Part shown: in pieces, positions 52,501-62,270 of the stretch
Layout of the letters: every line of letters starts with the position of its first letter
How positions within the stretch are numbered: the stretch's first letter is position 1
Assembly (NCBI RefSeq): GCF_003020585.1
Contig: NZ_PXUE01000007.1
Coordinates: 175,236 to 239,235, forward strand
DNA from: Chryseobacterium aurantiacum
GTDB taxonomy: Bacteria; Bacteroidota; Bacteroidia; Flavobacteriales; Weeksellaceae
DNA length: 64,000 nt
Reading direction: 5' to 3'
Program-made: the position numbers and the translations under genes
Notes under the pieces: generated by a model
What the model was told of the DNA's origin: nothing
The model's database searches: none
The model's input: the letters and a program-made list of their open reading frames with translations, nothing else

Positions 52501-52530
52501 AACTCCTGAAGCTATTTCAGGAGTTTTTGT
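52501..52530 (+). terminator. Terminator after the TonB-dependent receptor
   Basis: AACTCCTGAA / TTCAGGAGTT stem of 10 pairs with a five-base loop and a T run. It lies between convergent genes. Confidence 0.88.
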
Positions 52531-52531
52531 T

Positions 52532-53749
52532 TTATTTTTTTGATACTTTATACAATTTTCCGCTGTCTGTTACTGCGTATAAATTACCATCAATACCATT
52601 CAGTACATCCCTAAAACGTTCATTTTGATCTGTCAGAAGACGTTCCTCACCTACCACTTTACTCTCTTTCATTACAATTCTGTTAATATGCTCACCGCTT
52701 AAGCAACCAATGAAAAGGTTTCCTTTCCATTCATCAATATTTCCGGTGTAGAAAGTAACACCACTAGGAGAAATTACAGGATCCCAGTAATAAACCGGTT
52801 GCTCTGTTCCTTTTCTCTGGGTAATACCTTGCCCTACTTTATCTCCGGAATATTCAATCCCGTAGGTTACATCACCCCAGCCATAGTTTTTTCCGGGTTC
52901 AATAAGATTGATTTCATCTCCACCTCTCGGTCCCATTTCTACATCCCAAAGATTTCCGTTGGGATCTATCGCCAATCCCTGTGGATTTCGGACTCCATAA
53001 GCATAAATCTCAGGTTTATATCCTTGCTTTCCGATAAATGGATTACCCGGCGCGGGCATTCCATCCTTTGTAATCTTTATTATTTTCCCTAAATAATTAT
53101 CCGTTTTTTGGGCATACACTCTGGTTTCTTTATCAGATCTTTCCCCCGTGCTTACAAACAGATTTCCATCTTTATCAAAAACCAGTCGGCTGCCATAATG
53201 CTTGTCTCCATCATAGGAAGGTTCTGCGCGGAAAATCACCTTAACCTCCGAAATAGTTTTAAGATCTACAGAAAGCTTTCCTTTAGCCACAGAAGTTAAA
53301 TTTCCCTTGCCAAATGGTTCTGAAAAACTGAAATAAATTATATTATTGGTTTTAAAATCAGGATCAAGGGCTACATCCAGCATTCCTCCCTGACCTTTGG
53401 AATCTACCTTTGGAAACCCATCAATTTTAGAAACCTTCTTTCCGTCCTTTGAAACAACATTCATGGAACCTCTTTTATCCGTAATAAGAAAACTGCCATC
53501 CGGTAAATTGATAATTCCCCAAGGTTTGCCCAATTCTTTATTTAAAACCTCTACTTGATAAACTGTAGTTGTTTTCACTGCCTTAATTCTTGTCTGCCCC
53601 TTGAATGCGGGTTCGTATTCAGAATTAGGTCTTTCTGTTTCAACGCTTCCATCATTTCCAACTTGTTGTGCGTTTGCCTGGTTCTCCTTACAAGAAGATA
53701 AAATCAAAAAAACACTCATTACAGGAATATAAAATTGACTGATTTTCAT
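52532..53749 (-). CDS. PQQ-dependent sugar dehydrogenase-like lipoprotein
   Basis: 405 residues. The lipoprotein signal ends in LILSSC. The remainder is a six-bladed beta-propeller of the glucose/sorbosone dehydrogenase family: VEVLNKELGKPWGIINLPDG, GQGGMLDVALDPDF, YAYGVRNPQGLAIDP, DVEMGPRGGDEINLIEPGKN and YYWDPVISPSGVTFY carry the usual PQQ and calcium contacts. Such soluble aldose sugar dehydrogenases act in the periplasm. Whether PQQ is made here is unknown. Confidence 0.88.
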   Translation of the reverse strand: MKISQFYIPVMSVFLILSSCKENQANAQQVGNDGSVETERPNSEYEPAFKGQTRIKAVKTTTVYQVEVLNKELGKPWGIINLPDGSFLITDKRGSMNVVSKDGKKVSKIDGFPKVDSKGQGGMLDVALDPDFKTNNIIYFSFSEPFGKGNLTSVAKGKLSVDLKTISEVKVIFRAEPSYDGDKHYGSRLVFDKDGNLFVSTGERSDKETRVYAQKTDNYLGKIIKITKDGMPAPGNPFIGKQGYKPEIYAYGVRNPQGLAIDPNGNLWDVEMGPRGGDEINLIEPGKNYGWGDVTYGIEYSGDKVGQGITQRKGTEQPVYYWDPVISPSGVTFYTGNIDEWKGNLFIGCLSGEHINRIVMKESKVVGEERLLTDQNERFRDVLNGIDGNLYAVTDSGKLYKVSKK

Positions 53750-53947
53750 AACATTATGATTAGGTGATCTAAAGTGAATGGAAAAATAGTGCCATAAATT
53801 AGTGTAACTAAATTTCTATTCCTCATTTAAAAAACAAATTACAATAGGCTGAAATAAAAGAGATTACATGATCTGATTCTGAAAAGAAACAAAGTTGATG
53901 TGGCCTAATTATTTCTTTCGTATTTTTGTTGTATACATTCTTTTCTT

Positions 53948-55939
53948 ATGGATTTTAAGCTTCAATCAGAATATAAACCTACAGGGGATCAACCTCTTGC
54001 CATCGAAAAACTTACTGAGGGAATAGAGATTGGTGAAAAGTACCAGACTCTTCTTGGGGTAACGGGATCCGGAAAAACCTTTACCGTAGCGAATGTTGTT
54101 CAAAATGTGCAACGTCCCACCTTGGTTTTAGCTCATAATAAAACTTTGGCGGCACAGCTTTTCATGGAGTTTAAAGAATTCTTTCCGGAAAATGCTGTAG
54201 AATATTTTGTCAGCTACTATGATTACTATCAGCCGGAAGCCTATATCGCAACAACCGGAACCTATATTGAAAAAGATCTAAGCATCAACGAAGAAGTTGA
54301 AAAACTGCGTCTTTCTGCAACAGCCAGTCTTCTTTCAGGAAGAAGAGATGTTTTGATTGTAGCCTCCGTTTCATGTATTTATGGTATTGGAAATCCAACA
54401 GAATTTCATAAATCTTTAATTTCCATTGCTATTGGAGACAAAGTAACAAGAACTGCATTGCTTCACTCCTTGGTTAATGCTTTATATGCAAGAACATTAA
54501 ATGAATTCCAAAGAGGAACATTTCGTGTGAAGGGAGATGTAATTGATGTTTTTCCTGCTTATGCTGATAATGCTATCAGAGTTCAGTTCTTTGGAGACGA
54601 GATTGAAAAGATCCAAAGCTTTGACCCTGTAACGGGAAATGTAGATTCTAGTTTTGATCAGATACAGATTTACCCTGCGAATCTTTTCGTAACATCAAAG
54701 GATACATTAAATGGTGCCATTAAACATATTCAGGATGATATGCTAAAGCAGGTTGATTTCTTTAGCTCTATCGGAAAACCATTGGAAGCCAAAAGACTTC
54801 AGGAAAGAACCGAACTGGACCTTGAGATGATCAAAGAGCTGGGATACTGCTCAGGAATTGAGAATTATTCCAGGTATCTTGACGGCCGACTTCCGGGGAC
54901 AAGACCTTTCTGCCTTATTGATTATTTCCCAAAGGATTTTTTAATGGTGATTGATGAAAGCCACGTAACGGTGCCTCAGGTTCATGCCATGTATGGCGGA
55001 GACCGAAGCAGAAAGGAATCTTTGGTAGAATATGGCTTCAGACTTCCTGCAGCAATGGATAACAGGCCTTTAAAATTCGAAGAGTTTGAAGGTATACAAA
55101 ACCAGGTTATTTACGTTTCTGCTACCCCTGCTGATTATGAGCTGGAAAAAACCGGAGGAGCCTATATTGAGCAGATCATTCGCCCTACAGGATTATTGGA
55201 CCCTATTATTGAGGTAAGACCTTCTTTGAACCAGATTGATGATTTAATGGAAGAGATTCAAAAAAGATCTGATGCTGACGAAAGGGTTTTGGTAACTACT
55301 TTAACCAAGAAAATGGCTGAAGAACTTACCAAATATTTTGTAAAGTTCGGAATCAGAACAAGATATATTCACTCTGACGTAGAAACTCTGGAACGTATTC
55401 AGATTATGCAGGATCTACGTTTAGGGCTTTTTGATGTATTAATTGGGGTAAATTTATTAAGAGAAGGACTAGACCTACCGGAAGTTTCACTAGTAGCCAT
55501 TTTGGATGCAGATAAGGAGGGAATGTTGAGAAGCCGAAGATCCATGATTCAGACTGTAGGACGTGCGGCAAGAAATATTAACGGAAAGGCCATCATGTAT
55601 GCTGATAAGATTACCAAATCTATGCAGGCAACACTGGACGAAACGGAATACAGACGTGCCAAACAGATGCAATATAATGAGGATCATAACCAGAAGCCAC
55701 AAGCCTTAAACAAAAAAATCTCTGAGAATCTTGTCGGAAGAAGCAAAGATTTTCCGGATGAAAAATACACTCAAAAGGAAATTATGCAAAAAGTAGCAGA
55801 AACCAAAGCTACCTATGCCGGTGAGGATATTGAAAAAATGATTGGACAGAAACAAAAAGAAATGGAAGCAGCAGCTAAAAATCTTGACTTTATAAAAGCC
55901 GCTAAGCTAAGGGATGAAATTGCAGCCCTGAAAGCATAA
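53948..55939 (+). CDS. uvrB: Excinuclease ABC subunit B
   Basis: 663 residues, normal for UvrB of nucleotide-excision repair. Motifs: Walker A LLGVTGSGKTFTVANV (about 38-53), the beta-hairpin region YYDYYQPEAYIATTGTYIEK, DEEAD-type Walker B MVIDESHVT, helicase motifs V and VI (DVLIGVNLLREGLDLPE, QTVGRAARN), and a C-terminal UVR motif (AAKLRDEIAALKA). A TATTTTTG at 53921-53928 is a candidate -7 box. A bidirectional terminator follows. Confidence 0.98.
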   Translation: MDFKLQSEYKPTGDQPLAIEKLTEGIEIGEKYQTLLGVTGSGKTFTVANVVQNVQRPTLVLAHNKTLAAQLFMEFKEFFPENAVEYFVSYYDYYQPEAYIATTGTYIEKDLSINEEVEKLRLSATASLLSGRRDVLIVASVSCIYGIGNPTEFHKSLISIAIGDKVTRTALLHSLVNALYARTLNEFQRGTFRVKGDVIDVFPAYADNAIRVQFFGDEIEKIQSFDPVTGNVDSSFDQIQIYPANLFVTSKDTLNGAIKHIQDDMLKQVDFFSSIGKPLEAKRLQERTELDLEMIKELGYCSGIENYSRYLDGRLPGTRPFCLIDYFPKDFLMVIDESHVTVPQVHAMYGGDRSRKESLVEYGFRLPAAMDNRPLKFEEFEGIQNQVIYVSATPADYELEKTGGAYIEQIIRPTGLLDPIIEVRPSLNQIDDLMEEIQKRSDADERVLVTTLTKKMAEELTKYFVKFGIRTRYIHSDVETLERIQIMQDLRLGLFDVLIGVNLLREGLDLPEVSLVAILDADKEGMLRSRRSMIQTVGRAARNINGKAIMYADKITKSMQATLDETEYRRAKQMQYNEDHNQKPQALNKKISENLVGRSKDFPDEKYTQKEIMQKVAETKATYAGEDIEKMIGQKQKEMEAAAKNLDFIKAAKLRDEIAALKA

Positions 55940-55953
55940 GAGATTCTATAAAA

Positions 55954-55988
55954 TATTTTGGGCGGCTTCTTCGAAGCCGCCCAAAATA
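55954..55988. terminator. Bidirectional terminator
   Basis: ATTTTGGGCGGCTTC / GAAGCCGCCCAAAAT, a long perfect stem with A/T flanks, between convergent uvrB and the DUF3820 gene. It shares GGCGGCTTCTTCGAAGC with the terminator at 40794-40826. Confidence 0.88.
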
Positions 55989-56010
55989 TATCTTAAAAAT
56001 TATCTGTTTT

Positions 56011-56247
56011 TTACAATCCATTTCTTACTGATGCCCTGATTGGAGCCAGAAGATCCATTAAGCCATTTAATTTGATTTCGTAAACCGTAGCCAGCTGCAT
56101 TCCCAGTTTTCCTTTAGGCATTCCTGTTCGGTGAAACCATTCAAGGTAGCTAATCGGAAGATCCACCAGGACCGTTCCTTCATATTTACCAAATGGCATT
56201 TTAAAAACACAAATTTCTTTTAATATTTCCGGATTTATTCCTTCCAC
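56011..56247 (-). CDS. DUF3820-family small protein
   Basis: 78 residues. The core FKMPFGKYEGTVLVDLPISY, then LEWFHRTGMPKGKLG, is the DUF3820 pattern (also annotated as putative quorum-sensing-regulated virulence factor). Function unresolved. It is the downstream partner of the AI-2E-type permease gene with a 10-base gap. Confidence 0.85.
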   Translation of the reverse strand: MEGINPEILKEICVFKMPFGKYEGTVLVDLPISYLEWFHRTGMPKGKLGMQLATVYEIKLNGLMDLLAPIRASVRNGL

Positions 56248-56257
56248 GTTTATCTAA

Positions 56258-57337
56258 TTAAATTAATTTATTCTCTATATTTTCTTCATTGGGCAATTCC
56301 AGATCAGGATGGGTGTTTTTGTCCGAAAATTCATTTCTGTATACCTGTATCAAAAGAAGGGTAAGCGAAATCAAAATAGGTCCAAAAATAAGTCCCATAA
56401 AGCCAAACAGATTCATTCCCATAATAATTCCGAACACCGTATTGAGAGGATGAATATTCTCCAGTTTCTTTAGCAGAGTAAAACGAAGCAGATTATCTGT
56501 AAGCCCTACTACCACCACACAGTAAATAGCCAAACCAATTCCTTGTACAGTATTTCCCTCTGCAATCATAAAGATACACACCGGAACATAAATAATGGCC
56601 GTACCCACTACAGGAATCACCGATGCCGCCGCTGTTAAAGCAAAAAGCAAAATAGCCCCCGGAGCACCAAAAATAAGATATCCTATAAGCGCTACAATCC
56701 CTTGCCCCACTGCAACAACTGGAATACCAATAGCATTGGCCATAATCAGTTTTCGCATCTTATCGCCGATTAATGAAATATTGGATCTCTTTAAGGGTGC
56801 AGAAGTCGTGAGGATTCTTTCAAATAACCTTGGCTTATCCAGCATAAAGTAAAGAATAAAATACATAGACATCACCACGGTAAGCGTATTGAAAGTCCCG
56901 CTAAGTGCTGAAGTTGAAAATTTTCCCACAGAATTTTTCAGCTTGTTCATATTTTCCTGACTCAGAATATCAAACCCAGTTTTTGAATAAATATAGGAAT
57001 GTATCTTGTCCAAAAACACATTAAACTTAGCCATATAAGCCTGTGCATTTCCTAATTTATCGATGATAAGATCCGCAATAAAATAAATCGGTAAAATCAA
57101 AACAATAAGACTGGCAAACATTAAAGTAAACGCTGCAAGAGATGATTTCCACTTTTTTTCTTCCTGAAGATAAAAATTATATTTTCGGCAGACTACATAA
57201 ATGGTAATAGCCCCTAAAACCGATGGAATAAACAAGGCCAGATTAAAGCAGATTAATCCTGCCAATATTAAAATAATGGCCAGCAGGGCAACTTGCTTTA
57301 TGGCAACACTGCTTATCTGATTCTCTTTATTCATCAT
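56258..57337 (-). CDS. AI-2E family transporter (YdiK/PerM-like)
   Basis: 359 residues, about eight membrane helices in the family arrangement: two N-terminal pairs, a central soluble loop, and a conserved C-terminal bundle with GIIMGMNLFGFMGLIFGPIL. Despite the family name, members are not proven AI-2 exporters. It is upstream of the DUF3820 gene and downstream of the YciC-like gene by 14 bases. Confidence 0.9.
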   Translation of the reverse strand: MMNKENQISSVAIKQVALLAIILILAGLICFNLALFIPSVLGAITIYVVCRKYNFYLQEEKKWKSSLAAFTLMFASLIVLILPIYFIADLIIDKLGNAQAYMAKFNVFLDKIHSYIYSKTGFDILSQENMNKLKNSVGKFSTSALSGTFNTLTVVMSMYFILYFMLDKPRLFERILTTSAPLKRSNISLIGDKMRKLIMANAIGIPVVAVGQGIVALIGYLIFGAPGAILLFALTAAASVIPVVGTAIIYVPVCIFMIAEGNTVQGIGLAIYCVVVVGLTDNLLRFTLLKKLENIHPLNTVFGIIMGMNLFGFMGLIFGPILISLTLLLIQVYRNEFSDKNTHPDLELPNEENIENKLI

Positions 57338-57351
57338 GTATGGTTTTTATT

Positions 57352-58083
57352 TTATTGTTTATTAAACATTATTTGTCTTGGCTTTCCAAGATACGCGCAA
57401 TACAGGGAGTACATAACAATCATAATAAACGGAGCTGTTAAAATAAGTCCAATGAAACAAAGGAAAATCCCCGCCATAGAGATTAAGAATCCTAAAAGTC
57501 CGGTTAACAAGAATGTACCATAGTTTTCTTTGGCAATATTAAAAGACTTCGATAAAGCATCTATAGCCGAAGCATTTTCAAATAAAAGAATAGGATATCC
57601 TAATAACAGTAAAGGATATACAAAAATAATAGGCAGCACACACAATGCCACAGCAACAGAAGAAATAACCCAGGTAAGTAAGCTGTATATAAGAATATTC
57701 ACAAAATTCTGACGGTATCCGATAAAAAGGTCAGAAAACTCAATAGGATTCTTAGTATTGTATTTATTTACCATGTAGATCAAACCAACATACAAAGGAG
57801 ACAATAAAAGCCCGAAAATACCAGAAGCCCCCATATACAATGGAAGTCCCGGAGTACTCCAGTAATTAAATCGCCCTCCGGATTCTCTGATCTCCTCCAC
57901 CATTGAAGCAGAATCAATTCCGAAGATAAGTTGGATTAAATACCCACCCAGCATATAAACGATCATAGCAACCACACCGTAAACGAAAACTCCTTTATAC
58001 ATTTCGAAGGCGTGAGAAATAATGGACCCTGTTTCCCTACTTGGTACAGAGCCCTGCTGATCAAATTCGTTAAATTCAGACAT
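57352..58083 (-). CDS. Multi-span membrane protein (YciC/DUF4013-like)
   Basis: 243 residues with about five membrane helices (GVVAMIVYMLGGYLIQLIFG at about 37 is the first). The FENASAIDALSKSFNIAKEN segment matches the family-typical helix before the last helix pair, similar to the proteins at 19182 and 58156. Function unknown. Same strand and short gap as the AI-2E family gene. Confidence 0.72.
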   Translation of the reverse strand: MSEFNEFDQQGSVPSRETGSIISHAFEMYKGVFVYGVVAMIVYMLGGYLIQLIFGIDSASMVEEIRESGGRFNYWSTPGLPLYMGASGIFGLLLSPLYVGLIYMVNKYNTKNPIEFSDLFIGYRQNFVNILIYSLLTWVISSVAVALCVLPIIFVYPLLLLGYPILLFENASAIDALSKSFNIAKENYGTFLLTGLLGFLISMAGIFLCFIGLILTAPFIMIVMYSLYCAYLGKPRQIMFNKQ

Positions 58084-58155
58084 AGTTTAAATATTTTATG
58101 ATTTTATCAAATTTAACTTTTTTTGATAAAAAAACACATTAAACATTGTTGAAAT

Positions 58156-58896
58156 TTACTTTTTCTCAGAAAAAACGGTTTTGTATAATGAATAAATCAT
58201 AGCATTCCAGAAAGGAAAAGTAAATAATCCACCTACCAAAAACAAAGTGAATCCCAAGTACTTAAATAGAACAGCAACCAATACACACACCATTATTTCT
58301 ATAAAGTAAATCTTGAGTGCCTTAAAATTTAATGAAATAGCTTCAAAGATTCTCTTATCAGTAAAAAACATCAATGGAGCAACAAATACAGTCATTGCAA
58401 CCCAAACAAAGGCCAATAATACAGTAGGAACCGTAAGTCTGTAGATCATAAACCAGAAAAGATAATAACCCAGATATTTAAAGAAATTAAGTCCGTTATA
58501 TCCTACAAACAGATCTCCCAGTACGATTTTTTCCTGAAGGTCAAGTTTTCTGAAGATTTGAAACAGTCCAAGATTTAATGGATATAAAAACGCTGTAGTA
58601 CCCCAGATTGCCAGTGTAAACATTTGATAGTTTTCTGTAGCACTTAATTGGGATATCTTTTCCATATAGGCTTTCGTCCCTTCGTTAAGAGCTTCTGTTA
58701 ACACTTGATTTTGTTCCCATATTTCATATTTGATTCCGAAGAAATACAGGGAAGTAAGAAATATTCCAAAAAAGATGATTGAAAACATCAACTGGAAAAC
58801 TAATGTTTTATTCCAATAATAAAAAGCCTGCTTCAATATAAAATCTATTCCCGGTTTCTGAGGATATTTGCTCTGCATCATAAAAATTTTATGCAA
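58156..58896 (-). CDS. Multi-span membrane protein (YciC/DUF4013-like)
   Basis: 246 residues with about five membrane helices (LVFQLMFSIIFFGIFLTSLY at 33-52). RIFEAISLNFKALKIYFIEI is the family-typical helix, comparable to the two other proteins in the window. It is probably the first gene of a set running to the DUF3820 gene, and is divergent from pabB across 29 bases. Confidence 0.72.
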   Translation of the reverse strand: MHKIFMMQSKYPQKPGIDFILKQAFYYWNKTLVFQLMFSIIFFGIFLTSLYFFGIKYEIWEQNQVLTEALNEGTKAYMEKISQLSATENYQMFTLAIWGTTAFLYPLNLGLFQIFRKLDLQEKIVLGDLFVGYNGLNFFKYLGYYLFWFMIYRLTVPTVLLAFVWVAMTVFVAPLMFFTDKRIFEAISLNFKALKIYFIEIMVCVLVAVLFKYLGFTLFLVGGLFTFPFWNAMIYSLYKTVFSEKK

Positions 58897-58925
58897 AAGT
58901 AAACATCAATAATTATTTTTGCTGA

Positions 58926-59903
58926 ATGTTTTCAGTGAATCATCAAAAATTTATAGAAATGGACGAACTTTCTCTTAGGAAGGTTCCCTATTTTTTCGTT
59001 ATCGATTTCCTTTCACAGAATGTAGAAATCTATCAAGAAAATGAAATTCAAAAATCAGGTTTAATCATTGATTTTCAAAGCTTTTCAACCGTTAAAAAAG
59101 CACCTGAATTAAATAAAAAAATAACATGGAAATCCTTTCCTGAGACGTTAGAAAATTTTAAAACAGGCTTTGATAAAGTTCAAAAAAATATTCGCCTGGG
59201 AAATTCATATCTTGTAAATTATACCCGGAAAACTGAAATTGAGACCAATTTGGACCTTAAAGAAATTTTTTATCACTCCGAGGCCAAGTATAAGGTTTTT
59301 TATAAAGATTTTTTTGTATTTTTTTCTCCTGAAACTTTTGTCAAGATTATCGATAACAAAATTTTAACCTATCCCATGAAGGGCACCATTGATGCCTCAG
59401 TGGAAAATGCAGCCGAGATTTTGAAGAATGACAAAAAGGAAAAAGCAGAGCATTATACCGTTGTAGACCTCCTTCGTAATGATTTGAGCATGGTGGCAGA
59501 TGATGTAAATGTTGAGCAATTTCAGCAAATTGACTTCATCAAAACGAGACAAAAGGATCTCTATGCGATGAGTTCTGAAATTTCAGGGACTATAAAACCT
59601 GAATTTGACGGAAAAATAGGAAGTATTATGCAAAAGCTTCTTCCTGCCGGTTCTATTTTGGGTGCTCCCAAGCCCAAAACACTAGAAATAATTCTGGATG
59701 CAGAAGGATATGACAGAGGATACTATACGGGAGTTTGTGGCTGGTTTGACGGTAAAAACGTAGACAGCTGTGTAATGATACGCTTTATAGAAAAAGAGGG
59801 TGATAAACTCTATTTCAAAAGCGGAGGCGGTATAACGCACATGAGTAAATTAGAAGACGAATATCAGGAAATGAAAAATAAAATCTATGTCCCAATTCAT
59901 TGA
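58926..59903 (+). CDS. pabB: Aminodeoxychorismate synthase component I (short form)
   Basis: 325 residues, chorismate-binding family. The C-terminal domain shows KGTIDASVENAAEILKNDKK, EHYTVVDLLRNDLSMVAD, MSSEISGTIKPEF, PAGSILGAPKPKTLE, GYYTGVCGWFDG and FKSGGGITHMSKLEDEY, all typical. It converts chorismate to 4-amino-4-deoxychorismate for folate. The N-terminal lobe is short, as in several Bacteroidota. The stop overlaps the start of the lyase gene pabC by 17 bases. Confidence 0.9.
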   Translation: MFSVNHQKFIEMDELSLRKVPYFFVIDFLSQNVEIYQENEIQKSGLIIDFQSFSTVKKAPELNKKITWKSFPETLENFKTGFDKVQKNIRLGNSYLVNYTRKTEIETNLDLKEIFYHSEAKYKVFYKDFFVFFSPETFVKIIDNKILTYPMKGTIDASVENAAEILKNDKKEKAEHYTVVDLLRNDLSMVADDVNVEQFQQIDFIKTRQKDLYAMSSEISGTIKPEFDGKIGSIMQKLLPAGSILGAPKPKTLEIILDAEGYDRGYYTGVCGWFDGKNVDSCVMIRFIEKEGDKLYFKSGGGITHMSKLEDEYQEMKNKIYVPIH

Positions 59904-60513
59904 AAGCATTAAAGTAGAAGATCAGGAAATTTTTCTATTAGAACTCCATCAAAAACGTGTCAATCAAACATTTTCCAATTTTGGAAAAGAGGATTCTATT
60001 GACTTGTCCAAAATCTACAAAAATCTACAACACGATGAAGACGGACTTTTTAAGTTAAGAGTTTCTTATGATCTGGATAAAAGGATAAGAACTCAAATGA
60101 TTCCCTATGCTATCCCCGAAATACATGACTTTCAGCTGGTAGAAAACAACAGCTTCGATTATTCTTTCAAGTTTGAAGATCGTAAGGAACTGGATAAAAT
60201 GAAAATGAAGTCTAAGGCTGAGGAAATTATCATTGTAAAAAATAACCATATCACCGATACTTCATTTTCCAATCTTTTATTTTTAAAAGGCAAGGAATGG
60301 TTTACTCCCACTACTTATCTGCTAAATGGGGTGCAAAGGCAGCACCTTTTAAAACAGAAAAAAATAAAAGAGGCTGAAATTACCTTACAAAACATAAAGC
60401 AATTCAGCCACTTTCAACTCATCAATGCCTTAAATGATTTTGATGATATGTTTATCTATCCTATCGACAGAATTATTAATCTGCCCGGGAATGAAGAATA
60501 CCTTGATCTTTAG
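59887..60513 (+). CDS. pabC: Aminotransferase class IV, probable 4-amino-4-deoxychorismate lyase
   Basis: 208 residues. It is a class IV PLP protein by motif (IIIVKNNHITDTSFSNLLF, then TYLLNGVQRQHLL), with a shortened N-terminal domain (usual length about 270). It would remove pyruvate from the PabB product to give p-aminobenzoate. The overlap with pabB supports the pairing. The stop overlaps the convergent menD stop by 4 bases (60510-60513). Confidence 0.85.
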   Translation: MSQFIESIKVEDQEIFLLELHQKRVNQTFSNFGKEDSIDLSKIYKNLQHDEDGLFKLRVSYDLDKRIRTQMIPYAIPEIHDFQLVENNSFDYSFKFEDRKELDKMKMKSKAEEIIIVKNNHITDTSFSNLLFLKGKEWFTPTTYLLNGVQRQHLLKQKKIKEAEITLQNIKQFSHFQLINALNDFDDMFIYPIDRIINLPGNEEYLDL

Positions 60514-62186
60514 TTTTCTTTCATGAAATTAAAGTAGGCTTTCTGCACATCCGCACTATTTTTCCCATACGTATTTACTTCCAGAATTTTTGGCAGTGAA
60601 TCCGGCTTGAAAAAATTCTCCAATACTCTGTCTAACGTGATATCGTCTTCTACCCTGATGTAGGAAAACCCGAAGTGTTTTGCCAAATGTTCAGCATTTT
60701 TACGGTGCTTAGTAGCGATAAATTCATCCAATGTATTAGGGTTTGCATTTCCAGGTCCAGGAATGATTTTAAAGATATTACCTTCTCCATTATTGAAGAT
60801 GATAATCCTTACAAATGGGGGAATATACTGGTTCCAAAGCCCATTGATATCATAAAAGAAACTTAGGTCACCGGTAATCAGTAAAGTAGGGTTTGCATTT
60901 TTGATTGCAAAGCCCATTGCTGTAGAGGTAGAGCCGTCAATTCCGCTGGTACCACGGTTACAGTACATTTTTCTTTTACCAAAATCAAATAACTGCGCAT
61001 ATCTGATCGCAGAAGAATTCGCAAAGTGGATATTATAGTTTTCAGGAACCGTTTGTGATGCTTTATTAAAAAAATAAAAATCTGAAAACTCAACTGTATT
61101 TAAAAACTGCTGATGTTTAGCATCCTTTTTATCCCTTAGCACATCCCAAAGGTTAAAGTAAGGTCTTGGCTCCAGATTAATGAATTTCAATAATTTTGAG
61201 AAGAAAACTTCAGGTTTTACCTCTACTTTCTCCGTTAATGAAAAATAGGTATCAGGCTGCCAAACTTCATCCAAATGCCAATGTTGTTTTGGCCTGGCAC
61301 TTCTAAGAAACTGCTTCACTTTTTTGGAAACCACATTCTGTCCCACGGTAATTAATAGATCCGGAGCATACGTTTTATAATCTTCTTCTGTAAAATTGAA
61401 AATATAACGGTCTATATGTCTGAAAAACTTTTCATGGTAAAGGTTAGAATTAGCCTCACTTAGCACAACCACTGAATGGTTTTTCACCAATTGTGTCAAT
61501 TGATTTTCCAGTTCCGGACTGTAATCTCTGGTTCCCACCAATATCATAATTCTCTGAGAGGTATGCCATTCTGCAATCAAATTGGACGGAACTTCATAAT
61601 CTTTATGCCTGATTGTTTTCTCAACGGTTGGGAAAGGAGGAAGCTCTGAAACCAATTCATACAAAGGTTCTTCCAATGGTATATTAATATGTACCGGGCC
61701 CTGCTTTTCAAAGCAAAGCTCAATAGCCTTTTTAATCGTATCAAAATTAATATCTTCAGCATTCTCCTTACTGTCTTCCAAAAGCTGGAAATCACCATAA
61801 GAATGCTGATGAAAAACATCCTTCTGCCTGATCGTCTGACCATCAAAAATATCAACAAAATCTGTAGGCCTGTCAGCGGTCAGTACTAAAAGTGGAATAT
61901 TCTGGTAAAATGCTTCTGTAACGGCAGGATAGTAATTAACAACTGCTGATCCGCTTGTACAAGTAATTGCTACCGGTTTTTTTTCACTTTTTGCCATTCC
62001 CATTGCAACGAAAGCAGCACTTCTTTCATCCACAATGCTGTAACAGTTAAAACTATCCACTTCTGAAAAGTGAATCGCCAAAGGAGCATTCCTTGATCCC
62101 GGTGAAATTACAATGTCTGCAATTCCATACTGCTGAAGAAGATGTGCAAGTATTTGGATACTTCTCTTGGAAGAATATTTTTTCAT
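60510..62186 (-). CDS. menD: 2-succinyl-5-enolpyruvyl-6-hydroxy-3-cyclohexene-1-carboxylate synthase
   Basis: 558 residues, close to E. coli MenD (556). A thiamine-diphosphate enzyme of menaquinone synthesis. Motifs: SPGSRNAPLAIHFSE (N-terminal), DERSAAFVAMGMAKSEKKPV with the catalytic Glu, TSGSAVVNYYPAVTEA, NRGTSGIDGSTSTAMGFAI and the ThDP motif LLITGDLSFFYDINGLWN. It is not accompanied by other men genes in the window. Confidence 0.96.
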   Translation of the reverse strand: MKKYSSKRSIQILAHLLQQYGIADIVISPGSRNAPLAIHFSEVDSFNCYSIVDERSAAFVAMGMAKSEKKPVAITCTSGSAVVNYYPAVTEAFYQNIPLLVLTADRPTDFVDIFDGQTIRQKDVFHQHSYGDFQLLEDSKENAEDINFDTIKKAIELCFEKQGPVHINIPLEEPLYELVSELPPFPTVEKTIRHKDYEVPSNLIAEWHTSQRIMILVGTRDYSPELENQLTQLVKNHSVVVLSEANSNLYHEKFFRHIDRYIFNFTEEDYKTYAPDLLITVGQNVVSKKVKQFLRSARPKQHWHLDEVWQPDTYFSLTEKVEVKPEVFFSKLLKFINLEPRPYFNLWDVLRDKKDAKHQQFLNTVEFSDFYFFNKASQTVPENYNIHFANSSAIRYAQLFDFGKRKMYCNRGTSGIDGSTSTAMGFAIKNANPTLLITGDLSFFYDINGLWNQYIPPFVRIIIFNNGEGNIFKIIPGPGNANPNTLDEFIATKHRKNAEHLAKHFGFSYIRVEDDITLDRVLENFFKPDSLPKILEVNTYGKNSADVQKAYFNFMKEN

Positions 62187-62270
62187 ACAGCAAATTTAAC
62201 TTATAAATAATGATTTTAAAATCATTTAAATTAAAAAAAATGTAATTTTGCTATTCGTAAATTTCTAAAA

